DNA from: Oceanispirochaeta sp963676905 | GTDB lineage: Bacteria > Spirochaetota > Spirochaetia > DSM-2461 | Assembly: GCA_963676905.2 (NCBI GenBank) | Contig: CAXXVE010000001.1 | Location: forward strand, 496,001 to 560,000 | Direction of reading: 5' to 3' | Length of the DNA: 64,000 nt | Shown here: piece by piece, positions 8,714 to 17,659 of the stretch | Layout of the letters: each line of letters starts with the position of its first letter | How positions within the stretch are numbered: position 1 is the stretch's first letter | The notes under the pieces: model-generated | What the model was told of the DNA's origin: nothing | Databases searched by the model: none | The model's input: only the letters and a program-made list of their open reading frames with translations | Program-made: the position numbers and the translations under genes

Positions 8714-9730
8714 ATGACCATCAAAGACATAGCCAGGCTGGCAGGAGTCACTCCGACCACAGTTTCCAATGTAATCAACGGAAACTCGGGCAGAGTCTCC
8801 CGGTCGACCATAGACAAGGTACAGACTGTCATTAGAGAACAGGGCTACATCCCCAATAAAAATGCACGGGCCCTGGCCAACAAGTCCACCCGGATAATCG
8901 GCGTCATCTTTCCCAAGGTTCTGGAGGGACTGCTGCAGGACCCCTTCCACTCCCAGCTCTTAAGCGGTATTGAATCGGAAATAAGCAACAGCGGCTACTA
9001 TCTGATGGTTCACTCCATCTCAAGCTATGAAGATCTCTACAAACTTCTGGGCAACTGGAGTGTAGAGGGAATCGTCATCCTCAGCCTTCTTGACAATGAA
9101 CAACCCAATTCTGAAATGATGAAGGATGTTCCCGCTGTCTTTATTGATGCCTACGACGAAAGCCTCTCCTACCCCAATATCGGATCTGAAGACTTTGAAG
9201 GAGCGGCTATGGCGGCACAGCATCTGGTGGAGATGGGCCACAGGAAGATAGGTTTTATAGGCTTCGAAACTGTCATTACCTCACGGACTTCAGTAATCTC
9301 GAGGCGTATGGATGGTTTCAGCTCCGTACTTGATTCCAAAGGGCTCTCCTTCTCTGCCGAAAAAGATATCTTTCTCTGTGACAGACTCCATTATGCCTCG
9401 CAAGAGGTCAAGCAGAAGCTTCTGGACTTTGCCCGGAACCATACGGCTGTTTTCGTCACCGCCGATATTCTGGCTGTCGAGATAATGTCGATACTTCAGA
9501 AAGAGGGCATCAGAGTACCGGAAGATATCTCCATTATCGGATATGACAACATCTATCTTTCTGAACTGATCACTCCCCCGCTTACAACGATTGCCCAGGA
9601 TATTATCCTCAAGGGCTCAACAGCTGCAAAACACCTTATTAAGCAGATTGAAGAAAAAAAGCATGAACACCTGGACTATAAACTGCCGAATGAACTGATC
9701 ATAAGAGAGTCTGTCCGGAATCTCAAATAG
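8714..9730 (+). CDS. LacI family transcriptional regulator of sugar cluster 1
   Basis: A 338-residue regulator with an N-terminal LacI helix-turn-helix (TIKDIARLAGVTPTTVSNVI) and a periplasmic-binding-protein-like sensor domain. I start it at 8714, where agg/gggg bases precede and the HTH begins at the usual distance; an in-frame ATG at 8663 would add 17 residues the family lacks. It is divergent from the transporter operon, with two shared operators in between, so it most likely represses the operon and itself until the sugar or a derivative binds. Confidence 0.92.
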   Translation: MTIKDIARLAGVTPTTVSNVINGNSGRVSRSTIDKVQTVIREQGYIPNKNARALANKSTRIIGVIFPKVLEGLLQDPFHSQLLSGIESEISNSGYYLMVHSISSYEDLYKLLGNWSVEGIVILSLLDNEQPNSEMMKDVPAVFIDAYDESLSYPNIGSEDFEGAAMAAQHLVEMGHRKIGFIGFETVITSRTSVISRRMDGFSSVLDSKGLSFSAEKDIFLCDRLHYASQEVKQKLLDFARNHTAVFVTADILAVEIMSILQKEGIRVPEDISIIGYDNIYLSELITPPLTTIAQDIILKGSTAAKHLIKQIEEKKHEHLDYKLPNELIIRESVRNLK

Positions 9731-9825
9731 TCAGATCCTCTTCTGCTGTACAAGGCAGGAGACCGGCTTCCTCAGAAACAGTTTTTTCAATAAACTTAAG
9801 ACCAGTCTGTTTTCCGGAGAGATCA

Positions 9826-10677
9826 ATGAAAAAGTTACTGTACCTTCCCCTGATCCTGACACTTGTGTTTACATCCTGCGCATCATCAAAAAAGAGTGAT
9901 ATTATTCTTCCCATGGGAGAATCTGAAATAACACTGCCCGGAGGAGCGAAGGGAACCCTGCTTCTCGCTTCAGACAGAAAGTCACCCTTTGTAATCATGT
10001 ACCACGGTTATGCAAGTTCAAAGGACGAAGTGGGCAATATGTTCAGGGACACCGCCGACGCTCTGTCCGAAAGAGGAATCAGCTCCCTCAGAATCGGCTA
10101 CAGGGGTTGGGACTCTCCTGAGTACAGTGAAACATTTCTCACCCTCCACACAGTGATGGAGGATGCCCTGGAAGCTCTGGAATATGTACAGGCCCTGCCT
10201 GCCTCGGACACGAAAAAGATCGGACTCCTGGGTTTCAGCATGGGAGGGGGAGTTGTCCAGTATGTAAGCGGAACCAGGCCAAAAGAGATTGCATCGGCGG
10301 CAACCTGGTTCAGCAGCATCGAATATACATCTCTTTTGAATTCACAGGACAGGGCAGCGGCTCTGAGAGACGGGCAGGTCACTGTGGATCTTGGCTGGAG
10401 AACCATCACTCACAGCAGGGAGTTTGTTAAGTCACTCACAGCCTACAACACTCTGGAGACCTCACGGGCCTATAAGAAGAGGCCCCTGCTGATTGTCGAC
10501 GGTACAGAGGACTACCTCTTTTCAAACACAGCAGTCCTGAAGACGATCCATCCCCGTGCAGAGGTTTACGAAGTAAAACGGGCAGACCATATCTACAACG
10601 TCCTTTCCGGAGACAGCCTTCTGGCGGATACGGTGATTGCCAAGACAGCCCAGTGGTTCGCAAAAACACTGGATTGA
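9826..10677 (+). CDS. Alpha/beta-hydrolase lipoprotein
   Basis: The 283-residue protein has a lipoprotein signal (LVFTSC, Cys18) and an alpha/beta-hydrolase fold: oxyanion loop HGYASS near residue 60, nucleophile elbow GFSMGG with Ser138, a probable acid in DGTEDYLF and His in RADHIYN near the C-terminus. It is probably an exported esterase or peptidase-like hydrolase anchored in a membrane; substrate unknown. It follows lacI by 95 bases with its own ribosome site (ggagag) and is convergent with the HD-GYP gene. Confidence 0.85.
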   Translation: MKKLLYLPLILTLVFTSCASSKKSDIILPMGESEITLPGGAKGTLLLASDRKSPFVIMYHGYASSKDEVGNMFRDTADALSERGISSLRIGYRGWDSPEYSETFLTLHTVMEDALEALEYVQALPASDTKKIGLLGFSMGGGVVQYVSGTRPKEIASAATWFSSIEYTSLLNSQDRAAALRDGQVTVDLGWRTITHSREFVKSLTAYNTLETSRAYKKRPLLIVDGTEDYLFSNTAVLKTIHPRAEVYEVKRADHIYNVLSGDSLLADTVIAKTAQWFAKTLD

Positions 10678-10759
10678 AAAAGATCCAAGAATTCCCAAAA
10701 GATCTCTTTCCAACTATGCCAGCATGTCAGGCTGATTCATGTAACAAGAGGCAGAGTGC

Positions 10760-12679
10760 CTAAGCCGAAAACTCCTGCCTGATTCGGTTGATTTGAGGAA
10801 GAATTTCTTCAAAGGCATCGAATATTTCAGGGTCAAACTGAATGCCCCTCAGCTCCCTCATAATAGAGAGGGCCTTCTCATGGCTGAAGGGCTTCTTATA
10901 GGGGCGCTTGGATGTGAGGGCGTCATAAACATCCGCGAGAGCTACAATCCTTGCCGAAAGTGGAATGTCCTCCCCCTTGAGGCCTTCAGGATATCCTGTG
11001 CCGTCCCATTTCTCATGGTGGTAGTGGGCTATCCTGTATCCCAGGGTAAGAAAGGTACCCGTCTCTATTCTGTCCTCAATATTCTTGATGGTAACGGCCC
11101 CTTTTACTGTATGCTGCTTCATCACCTCGAACTCATGATCCAGCAGCCTGTCCGGCTTAAGGAGTATGGAGTCGGGAATACCGACCTTTCCTATGTCATG
11201 AAGAATGGAAGACTGGCAGAGATCGTCAATATACTCTTTGGTCAGGTAGTCTGAATACTTGGGCAGCTTCGCCAGCTCTATGGCGAGAACCCCGCAGTAG
11301 GCACTGATTCTGTGCAGGTGGTCGCCGGTATCCTCATCCCGGAACTCGGCAAGATTGGCCAGCCCTACAATCACTCCCAGTCTGGTCTTTTCATAATTAC
11401 GGTGGCTGTCCTCCAGCTCCCGGTTCATCCTCTCAAGCCTCACGTTCTGCCTTTCAAGCATATAGTTCAAATGGCCGGACCTGCTTGCAAGAAGATAGGC
11501 CTGGGAGAGGATAAATACAAAAAGGCCGAAGGATGAGTAGTACCCTGTATAGATAAGCTGGTTGGCATAGAGCACATCATTGACAAGCAGTAAAAAGACA
11601 ACAAAGAAACCCGCGAGAATAATACCGGCGCCAAAGCGTCTGTAGTGGGCGGCTCTGAAGAGTACAAACAGGGCATAGGCGGCAATCACCAAGGCCAGAA
11701 TCTCATAACTGAGAACAGTCCTGCTGTAGATGCGTGTAGGAGCCAGAAGCACAAGGCTGTAAATGCTGGATGAGATCCAGGAAAAATGAAATACCGCCGG
11801 CAGAAAGAGATCCTTGAACTGGGCCCGGACATACATTGCAAAAACCGGAACCGACCAAAAAAGGGTCAGATATTCTATCCTGTGCAGAATCCCCCAGGGC
11901 AGAAAAGAGAAGAGCTCGTAGGCAAACATCTGCCCCACGACAAGAGTCCTCATAGTGAGAATCAGACAGAAGAGTCCGAAGAAAAGGGTGGTCCTGTCCT
12001 TGCTTGAAAGAGCAAAGAGACTCAGATGATAGAGAGCCATTATAAAGATACTGCCCACAAGGAAGAGTTCAACGGCCAGATTTCTCTTGTGTTCATCCTG
12101 CAGGTCCCGTTCAAGCCCCAGCTTCACAACCTCCCTGAGACCTCCGCCTCTGTGGTGAAAATTGGAGACTTGAATGACAAGATCCAGGGTTGGATATTTG
12201 TATCCGATGCTGAAGGTATTGGTCCTGTATCCGGGAACAACTTCTTCAGGAGAGACTCCTACGGTTCCGGCATAGGCTCTTTTACGGCCGTTTACATAAA
12301 GAGAGTAGGCCGTCTCCACATCATGGAGAGAGAGCCCCAACTCCTCATCTGTTTGAGGCAGAAGGACTTTCAGGTGATAAGTTGCGTAACCTCTGGAAGG
12401 ATAAGCCTCACCCTCAGCGGAGCTGTACTTTGTCCAGAATCCGGGGACACCAATATATGATGATGGAGCCTTGTCTGTACCCGCCGGCGCCTCCAGCAGA
12501 GTATTCCAGTAGAAGGCCCAGTCACCGTTAAGCTTAACAGGTCCCATGGCTTCAAAATCCCACCGGCGCAGATCCAGAACACCCCCCGCAGCACTTGGCA
12601 TATCTTCAGCGCAAATCTGATGTGATGGTAGAATGAGAATAAGCAAACTGAATAGACAGAATTGAAAATAGTTTTTCAT
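10760..12679 (-). CDS. Membrane 7TM sensor with HD-GYP phosphodiesterase domain
   Basis: About 639 residues. A signal peptide is followed by a beta-rich extracellular domain of the 7TMR-DISM extracellular type (about 30-180), seven predicted membrane helices (about 195-400), a short coiled coil (about 410-440) and a C-terminal HD-GYP domain with HDIGKVGIPD and HHEKWDGTGYP. HD-GYP proteins hydrolyse cyclic-di-GMP, so this is probably a ligand-sensing phosphodiesterase. I prefer the ATG at 12679 (clean signal peptide) over a TTG at 12712. Together with the GGDEF protein at 54.3-55.9 kb it shows c-di-GMP signalling. Confidence 0.88.
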   Translation of the reverse strand: MKNYFQFCLFSLLILILPSHQICAEDMPSAAGGVLDLRRWDFEAMGPVKLNGDWAFYWNTLLEAPAGTDKAPSSYIGVPGFWTKYSSAEGEAYPSRGYATYHLKVLLPQTDEELGLSLHDVETAYSLYVNGRKRAYAGTVGVSPEEVVPGYRTNTFSIGYKYPTLDLVIQVSNFHHRGGGLREVVKLGLERDLQDEHKRNLAVELFLVGSIFIMALYHLSLFALSSKDRTTLFFGLFCLILTMRTLVVGQMFAYELFSFLPWGILHRIEYLTLFWSVPVFAMYVRAQFKDLFLPAVFHFSWISSSIYSLVLLAPTRIYSRTVLSYEILALVIAAYALFVLFRAAHYRRFGAGIILAGFFVVFLLLVNDVLYANQLIYTGYYSSFGLFVFILSQAYLLASRSGHLNYMLERQNVRLERMNRELEDSHRNYEKTRLGVIVGLANLAEFRDEDTGDHLHRISAYCGVLAIELAKLPKYSDYLTKEYIDDLCQSSILHDIGKVGIPDSILLKPDRLLDHEFEVMKQHTVKGAVTIKNIEDRIETGTFLTLGYRIAHYHHEKWDGTGYPEGLKGEDIPLSARIVALADVYDALTSKRPYKKPFSHEKALSIMRELRGIQFDPEIFDAFEEILPQINRIRQEFSA

Positions 12680-12803
12680 CTCGTATTTCTGACTGACCTT
12701 ACCCGAAATCAATAATCATATAAAAGCATTTGTATATTATAGTATTAAAAATGCAGCAAGAAGAGATCTCCAGTAAAAAAAATCGGTTGCTCCATAATAA
12801 ATA

Positions 12804-12818
12804 CATATTCAGAATATG
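12804..12818. promoter_or_regulatory. 7-1-7 palindrome, possible Fur/Zur-family box
   Basis: CATATTC-A-GAATATG is a perfect 7-1-7 inverted repeat, the geometry of Fur-family (Fur, Zur, PerR) boxes. It lies 46 bases before the first gene of the metal cluster. A possible -35 TTGACC (12827) and -10 ATAAAT (12850) follow it. Confidence 0.55.
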
Positions 12819-12863
12819 GCTCAGCCTTGACCTTTTTTTATATGACTGGATAAATATGGCTTT

Positions 12864-13244
12864 ATGAAAAAACTTAGGGGTCCCGGATTCAGATATATAT
12901 TATCTCTCTTCTCCATGCTCATTATATGGAGCACAGGGGACCTCCATATTCTCGGAGACAGAAGTCATCATCAGCTGGTTCCCCGCCAGCATATCATCGA
13001 CTCTCCCCTCGATCATAACTGCAGCGACGATGCTCATCACAATGAGAAATATGACCACGATGAACAGAGCTGTCCCCTCTGCCTTATGGCAGATCAGAAT
13101 CAGGGAACCCTGCCCCTCAAAGCCTTTGCAGGACTCCCTGTCCCCGAGGCGGAAAATGTACTGCCTCCACAAACTGTTGTCATTGAGACTGCATTCTGTG
13201 CGGTTCCACGGACCAGAGCCCCTCCTGTATTTTCCATTGCCTGA
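12864..13244 (+). CDS. Small exported His/Cys-rich protein, DUF2946-like
   Basis: A 126-residue protein with an N-terminal hydrophobic signal or anchor (about 12-25), a His/Asp-rich middle (DHNC, DDAHHNEKYDHDEQ), a CPLC motif near residue 73 and an RAPP sequence near the C-terminus. The CPLC plus RAPP combination recalls DUF2946 proteins, which occur with metal transport genes. It opens the metal cluster, 38 bases ahead of the ZrgA-like gene. No Shine-Dalgarno is visible before the ATG, and a candidate -10 only 8 bases upstream could give a leaderless message. A metal-binding role is inferred. Confidence 0.6.
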   Translation: MKKLRGPGFRYILSLFSMLIIWSTGDLHILGDRSHHQLVPRQHIIDSPLDHNCSDDAHHNEKYDHDEQSCPLCLMADQNQGTLPLKAFAGLPVPEAENVLPPQTVVIETAFCAVPRTRAPPVFSIA

Positions 13245-13282
13245 AAGGCCGGACCTCAAAATACACATTTAAGGAAAATACT

Positions 13283-13885
13283 TTGAAAAAGCTAATTCTC
13301 ACAGCGGTTGCGGTTCTCGCCGCCGCCTCACTTTATGCAAACTCTCATGGAGCCCATGTCCATGGGGAAGCGGACCTCGCCATCGTAATGCACGGTGATC
13401 ATATAGAGATGGAAATCACGATGCCCGGCGCCGATTTTGCCGGATTTGAACACGACAATCCTTCAGATGAGGAAAAGAAGCACCTGGAAGATCTGGTAGA
13501 GAGGATCGAGTCGGGTGAGTCCTTTCTCGCGGAACTGAGGTACTCTATGTTCAAAAAGGCGACGCCCGATAGCCTGGAAGTGGTCCTTCCCGGGGATCAT
13601 GATGCTGACCACGATGCTGACCACGATCATGATGCTGACCACGACCACGATGCTGACCATGATCACGATGCTGACCACGACGCCGACCATGATCACGGCC
13701 ATGAACATCCCGACTATGAGATCCGCATCCGCTTTGATCTGGACGGAAATGCAAGAGCCATCGACCTGAAGAACCTCTTCGAAACCCTCCCCTCCCTGGA
13801 GAAGATAAGCTGGGTTCTCGTATCCGATGCTGGACAGTCCGGCGGTACAGCCGTCCACGGAAAGACCAGAATCAACCTGAAATAG
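13283..13885 (+). CDS. zrgA: ZrgA-type (DUF2796) periplasmic zinc-binding protein
   Basis: A 200-residue protein starting at TTG with a good ribosome site (aagga, 13271). It has a signal peptide ending near Ala19, the DUF2796 opening (GAHVHGEADLAIVMHGDHIE) and a His/Asp-rich metal-binding stretch at residues 105-142. In Vibrio the homologous zrg cluster (ZrgA with an ABC ATPase, FtsX-like permease and DUF3299 protein) takes up zinc, and the same partners follow here. The probable role is periplasmic zinc capture for the transporter. The symbol is by analogy. Confidence 0.82.
   Translation: MKKLILTAVAVLAAASLYANSHGAHVHGEADLAIVMHGDHIEMEITMPGADFAGFEHDNPSDEEKKHLEDLVERIESGESFLAELRYSMFKKATPDSLEVVLPGDHDADHDADHDHDADHDHDADHDHDADHDADHDHGHEHPDYEIRIRFDLDGNARAIDLKNLFETLPSLEKISWVLVSDAGQSGGTAVHGKTRINLK
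13595..13708 (+). repeat. Tandem repeat encoding a His/Asp metal-binding tract
   Basis: Degenerate tandem units of gatgctgaccac and gaccac encode a run built from HDAD and HDHD units inside the ZrgA-like protein. Units of 6, 12 and 18 bases make the tract prone to in-frame length change by slippage, which would alter metal-binding capacity without breaking the frame. Confidence 0.85.
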
Positions 13886-13917
13886 ATGAGTGACCCGGCG
13901 CCCGCCCGCCGGATCAG

Positions 13918-13952
13918 CCCACCGGGGGAGCGAAACTTTCCCGGTGGGTTTA
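13918..13952 (+). terminator. Hairpin terminator or attenuator inside the metal cluster
   Basis: A 12-base stem (13918-13929 with 13937-13948, two G-U pairs, loop GCGAAAC) is followed by TTTAAT. It lies between the zrgA-like gene and the ABC ATPase gene, so it may lower expression of the membrane components relative to the abundant binding protein. Confidence 0.6.
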
Positions 13953-13988
13953 ATGGAAAAATGAGCAGTGCTGATACCAGGAGGTATG

Positions 13989-14660
13989 ATGACAGCAGCA
14001 ATTGAAATACAAGATATGGAATACAGCTGGCCCGGCCAGGAAACGCCTTTTCTCAGAATCAGGGGCTTCCGGGTGGAGAGGGGGGAATCCCTTCTCCTTC
14101 AGGGGAAAAGCGGTTGCGGAAAAACAACTCTCCTCTCCCTGCTTGCCGGCATAAACACAGTGGACAGGGGAGTCCTCAGGATACTGGGAGAAGAGCCGGG
14201 AGCCATGAAACCCGAGGAACGGGACCGTTTCCGGGGTGAGCGGATTGGTTTTATCTTTCAGCAGTTCAACCTGATCCCCTATCTCAATATAGTGGAAAAC
14301 ATCACAGCCCCCTTTCTCTTTTCACCAGATAAGAAGGTTAATCCTAAGGAGATGAAAGAGAGAGCAGTGGAGCTCCTGCACCACCTTGACCTCAAGATCG
14401 ATCCTGAAAAGAAGGTGACCGAACTGAGTATCGGCCAGCAGCAGAGGGTCGCCGCCGCCCGGGCCCTGATTACGGCCCCGGAACTGATTATTGCGGATGA
14501 ACCCACATCGGCTCTGGACGATGATTCTGCCGAAGCCTTTTTGAAGCTTCTCTTCCGGGAAACAGAGAAGCTGAAGAGCACTCTGGTTGTGGTCAGCCAC
14601 AACAAAGCCATGGAATCCGTATTCCCCCGGACTGTAAAGATGGAGGAGATCAATGTTTAA
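13989..14660 (+). CDS. ABC transporter ATPase, LolD/MacB type (metal cluster)
   Basis: A 223-residue ATPase with Walker A GKSGCGKTT, Q-loop (FQQFNLIPYL), signature LSIGQQQR, Walker B LIIADEP and switch His. It is of the LolD/FtsE type that partners FtsX-fold permeases. An AGGAGG at 13979-13984 places the start at the ATG at 13989 (or 13986); a GTG at 13968 would be too far upstream. Its 3' end overlaps the permease gene by 8 bases, so the two are translationally coupled. In the Zrg-like context it would energise zinc delivery. Confidence 0.88.
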   Translation: MTAAIEIQDMEYSWPGQETPFLRIRGFRVERGESLLLQGKSGCGKTTLLSLLAGINTVDRGVLRILGEEPGAMKPEERDRFRGERIGFIFQQFNLIPYLNIVENITAPFLFSPDKKVNPKEMKERAVELLHHLDLKIDPEKKVTELSIGQQQRVAAARALITAPELIIADEPTSALDDDSAEAFLKLLFRETEKLKSTLVVVSHNKAMESVFPRTVKMEEINV

Positions 14661-15900
14661 GCTTGCCCTGAAGAGCCTTATAAGCAGAAAGAAAATCGTC
14701 CTTCTTGTCTACATATCTCTCTCCCTGTCGGTCCTCCTCTTTCTGGCAGTACAGCGGAGCTCACAGATCAGCCGGGACAGCTTTTCCCGCACCATCAGCG
14801 GCACCGATCTGATCGTCGGTTCCCGGACGGGAAGCCTGAACCTCCTCCTCTACTCGGTCTTCCATATGGGGAATGCCGTAAACAATATCGGGTACGAAGA
14901 GTACCTGTCCCTGGCGGAACGGGAAGAGGTGGAGTGGGCCGTTCCCATCTCCCTGGGAGACTCCCACCGGGGGTACCGGGTGGTCGGAACCAACAGGCTC
15001 TACTTCGACGCCTTTCAGTACGGCGCCCATCAGAATCTGGAACTGGCATCAGGAGAGCTGAACTTTGACTCTCCCTTTGATGCGGTAATCGGGGCCAATG
15101 TGGCCAGAGATCTGGGATATAAGCCGGGAGATGAGATTATCCTCAGCCATGGTGTGGGGCATTTCACCCTGCAGCGCCATGACAATATGCCCTTTGAGGT
15201 TCAGGCTGTACTGAAGCAGACCGGTACTGCCGTGGATAACGGGGTCTATGTGCCCCTTGAGGGAATCACCGCCATCCATGTGGGATGGGAAACCGGAATG
15301 CAGACCAGAACAGTCAGGGCCGAACAGGTGATGACAAGGGATCTGAGACCCGACAGCATTACCGCGGTCTATCTGGGACTGAAGCAGCGGACCGCCGCCA
15401 TCAGCATGCAGCGGGATATAAACAACAGCGAAGGAGAGCCCCTGACTGCGATTATGCCCGGAGCAGCCCTCTATGAGCTGTGGCGGATAATGGGTTCCGC
15501 CGAGACTATTATGACAGGGATTGCGGCATTCGTTGTCCTGATCGGTCTGGTTTCCCTGCTGACCTCCGAGCTTGCGGTTCTGGAGCAGCGGCGGAGGGAG
15601 ATGGCCCTTTTCCGCTCCATCGGCGCCACAGCAAAGGACCTTTTCAGGATTCTGTTCTATGAATCACTGATTGTAACAGCAGCCGGATGTATCAGCGGTG
15701 TGCTGCTGCTTTACGGACTGCAGGGTGTCCTGCAGCCGGTTTTCCGTTCCCACGGCCTCTATGCCCCCTGGACCCTTCCCTCACTGATTGAGTGGGCCCT
15801 TCTGGGAGTGACCATGGCGGCAGGAATTCTGGGAGGGCTGGTTCCCGCGGCAGCGGCTTACAGACGCTCCCTGAGTGACGGAATGACAATAAGGAGTTAA
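14653..15900 (+). CDS. FtsX/MacB-type ABC permease (metal cluster)
   Basis: A 415-residue permease with one N-terminal membrane helix (about 16-34), a large periplasmic domain (about 40-275) and three C-terminal helices (about 285-400), the MacB/FtsX layout. EQRRREMALFRSIGAT is the typical coupling helix contacting the ATPase. Such proteins usually drive periplasmic mechanotransmission rather than classic channel transport, so how it moves metal is unclear. Translationally coupled to the ATPase and followed by the DUF3299 gene after 3 bases. Confidence 0.88.
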   Translation: MFKLALKSLISRKKIVLLVYISLSLSVLLFLAVQRSSQISRDSFSRTISGTDLIVGSRTGSLNLLLYSVFHMGNAVNNIGYEEYLSLAEREEVEWAVPISLGDSHRGYRVVGTNRLYFDAFQYGAHQNLELASGELNFDSPFDAVIGANVARDLGYKPGDEIILSHGVGHFTLQRHDNMPFEVQAVLKQTGTAVDNGVYVPLEGITAIHVGWETGMQTRTVRAEQVMTRDLRPDSITAVYLGLKQRTAAISMQRDINNSEGEPLTAIMPGAALYELWRIMGSAETIMTGIAAFVVLIGLVSLLTSELAVLEQRRREMALFRSIGATAKDLFRILFYESLIVTAAGCISGVLLLYGLQGVLQPVFRSHGLYAPWTLPSLIEWALLGVTMAAGILGGLVPAAAAYRRSLSDGMTIRS

Positions 15901-15903
15901 TAC

Positions 15904-16572
15904 TTGAAAAAGATAATTATTGCAGCCTCTGTGCTTGCAGTTGCAGTTGTTACGGGTGTGCTGGCGGGAGAATTCCTTGCCGGCGCAGCAAGCCAGCTGG
16001 ATGTTCTTGAAAAGAGCACAGCAGAGGTCTCTGAAGAGCTGAAAAGTATTGAAAGGGCATCGGAAAACCGCACAGCCGGTACCGCATCGCCCCGGGCTGA
16101 GGAACAGCTTGTACAGTTCCGCAGCAGAACCAGCTATGATGACATTACCTGGTGGGATCTGATCTCTCCTGAAGAGTTCACATACTACGAAGAGCAGATG
16201 CAAAAGTACGAAGAGGACTACAACTACTCGGGAGACGGCTCGGTTCCTCCCGAACCTGGCATCAATCCCGAAATAGACGGTGTGGCTGTCCGGATTCCGG
16301 GCTATGCTGTCGGTGTGGATTCAGTGCCGGGAGAGTTTAACAGGCTCAAGACCTTTCTCTTTGTTCCCTATCAGGGAGCCTGTATCCATGTACCGCCGCC
16401 CCCGCCCAATCAGACGGTCTATGTGATAATGGACAAGCCTGTGAGCACCGATCCTTATCTGCCGGTCTACCTGGAAGGGCATATCTATCTGGATGAGGGA
16501 GAGAACGACATTGCCGCCTACTACTACCGCTTCGAGGGCGACAAGATCTCAGAATATACAGACGGCTACTGA
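15904..16572 (+). CDS. DUF3299 exported protein of metal cluster
   Basis: A 222-residue protein starting at TTG behind a strong aaggag site that overlaps the end of the permease gene. It has an N-terminal signal or anchor (about 3-25), a short coiled region, then the DUF3299 signature: WWDLISPEE, VRIPGYAV and FLFVPYQGACIHVPPPPPNQ. DUF3299 proteins recur beside ZrgA and FtsX-type ABC genes and probably act in the periplasm. Biochemical function is unknown; the conserved GACIHVPPPP with Cys and His suggests a metal or thiol site. Confidence 0.82.
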   Translation: MKKIIIAASVLAVAVVTGVLAGEFLAGAASQLDVLEKSTAEVSEELKSIERASENRTAGTASPRAEEQLVQFRSRTSYDDITWWDLISPEEFTYYEEQMQKYEEDYNYSGDGSVPPEPGINPEIDGVAVRIPGYAVGVDSVPGEFNRLKTFLFVPYQGACIHVPPPPPNQTVYVIMDKPVSTDPYLPVYLEGHIYLDEGENDIAAYYYRFEGDKISEYTDGY

Positions 16573-16583
16573 TGAAAAGGCGC

Positions 16584-16604
16584 CCCGGGTCAGAAATACC
16601 CGGG
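16584..16604. terminator. Hairpin between convergent genes
   Basis: CCCGGGT (16584-16590) pairs with ACCCGGG (16598-16604) across a 7-base loop, midway between the DUF3299 stop and the end of the convergent ttcA-like gene. There is no clear U-run on either side, so termination is only possible. Confidence 0.35.
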
Positions 16605-16612
16605 CTGCCGGA

Positions 16613-17530
16613 TCAGGATGCCAGTTCAGTCCGGCACTTTTCGCAGTCCGCCCCTTCGGGGCAGGGCTTTCCCTCAAGGCAGGGGAGCTTCTTTACCCCC
16701 TCTTCAGGCGCCAGGATATCCTCGGGGCCGGCGCTCTTCCAGCCCTCCTTTCTAACCCATTGAGAAGTCCGTTCAGCCAGTTCAGCATCGGGCTCTGAGG
16801 AGGCGTTCATGGCTCCCATCATATAACGTTCCACCGGATTTTCCAGAGCTTTGAAAAGATTGTCCCTGATGGACTCCTCTCCCTCTGCCATATCGTTTAT
16901 AACAGCCCTCATATCCTTGCGCTTTGACTCCCTGCCGTAGGGGCAGGTGCAGACCAGCTTGTTGAGGCGGTTTTTTGTGGCAAAGCGGATCACATCCTGC
17001 TCCTTCACAAGAGCCAGGGGACGGATCACCGTAAAGGGATAGTTGTCATACTCCAGAACAGGAAGCATGGTGGAGAGCTCTCCCTTGTAGGACATATTCA
17101 TAAAAAAGGTCTCCAGGATATCATCCATATGATGACCCAGGGCGATCTTGTTGCAGCCCTTCTCTTCGGCGGACTTGATCAGCTCCATCCGCCGCTGTGT
17201 GGAGCACCAGTAGCAGTTCATCTTCCGCCCGGGTTTCAGGCGGGCGATCACAGGAACCTGTTTGATCTCATAATCCACACCCCAGGCCTCGAGGAATTTC
17301 TCCATTCTTGTCTTTTTGCCGCAGTTGCAGAAGTCCGTCTTAATATGGACACAGGTGAAGTCAAAGTTTATAGGGAAGCCGCTGTTCTTCATCTTCATCA
17401 GATTGTAGGTGAGGGACATGGAGTCCTTCCCCCCCGATACGGCCACAAGGATTTTGTCACCGTCCTGAATCATATTGTACCGGAGAACGGCGTCGGATAT
17501 CTTTTTTGAAAGGAGTGTATCTACTGTCAT
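16613..17530 (-). CDS. ttcA: TtcA-like tRNA 2-thiolation PP-loop ATPase
   Basis: A 305-residue PP-loop protein: SGGKDS at residues 32-37 binds ATP, CxxC at 108-111 and Cys197 in CTCPYG match the three Fe-S ligands of TtcA, which makes 2-thiocytidine at tRNA position 32. An extra CxC region near 70-72 and a Cys-rich tail (PCLEGKPCPEGADCEKC) lie outside the minimal family pattern and might bind metal. No signal peptide; cytoplasmic. Other TtcA-superfamily sulfurtransferases look alike, so the exact tRNA target is inferred. Confidence 0.78.
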   Translation of the reverse strand: MTVDTLLSKKISDAVLRYNMIQDGDKILVAVSGGKDSMSLTYNLMKMKNSGFPINFDFTCVHIKTDFCNCGKKTRMEKFLEAWGVDYEIKQVPVIARLKPGRKMNCYWCSTQRRMELIKSAEEKGCNKIALGHHMDDILETFFMNMSYKGELSTMLPVLEYDNYPFTVIRPLALVKEQDVIRFATKNRLNKLVCTCPYGRESKRKDMRAVINDMAEGEESIRDNLFKALENPVERYMMGAMNASSEPDAELAERTSQWVRKEGWKSAGPEDILAPEEGVKKLPCLEGKPCPEGADCEKCRTELAS

Positions 17531-17659
17531 ATGTCTACCATTTTAATAGGGTTTAATTTCAAGAAGATACAATATCAAATCGCTAATAAAAGAAAAAGAG
17601 TTCCCTCCCCCGGGTTAATCATTTGGTTGGAACTATTGCTCTGAAAAGGGTATAGGAGT

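Noticed and set aside
13595..13708. CRISPR-like or minisatellite non-coding repeat
   Set aside because: The units are in frame, encode a His/Asp tract within a recognised zinc-binding protein and have no spacers.
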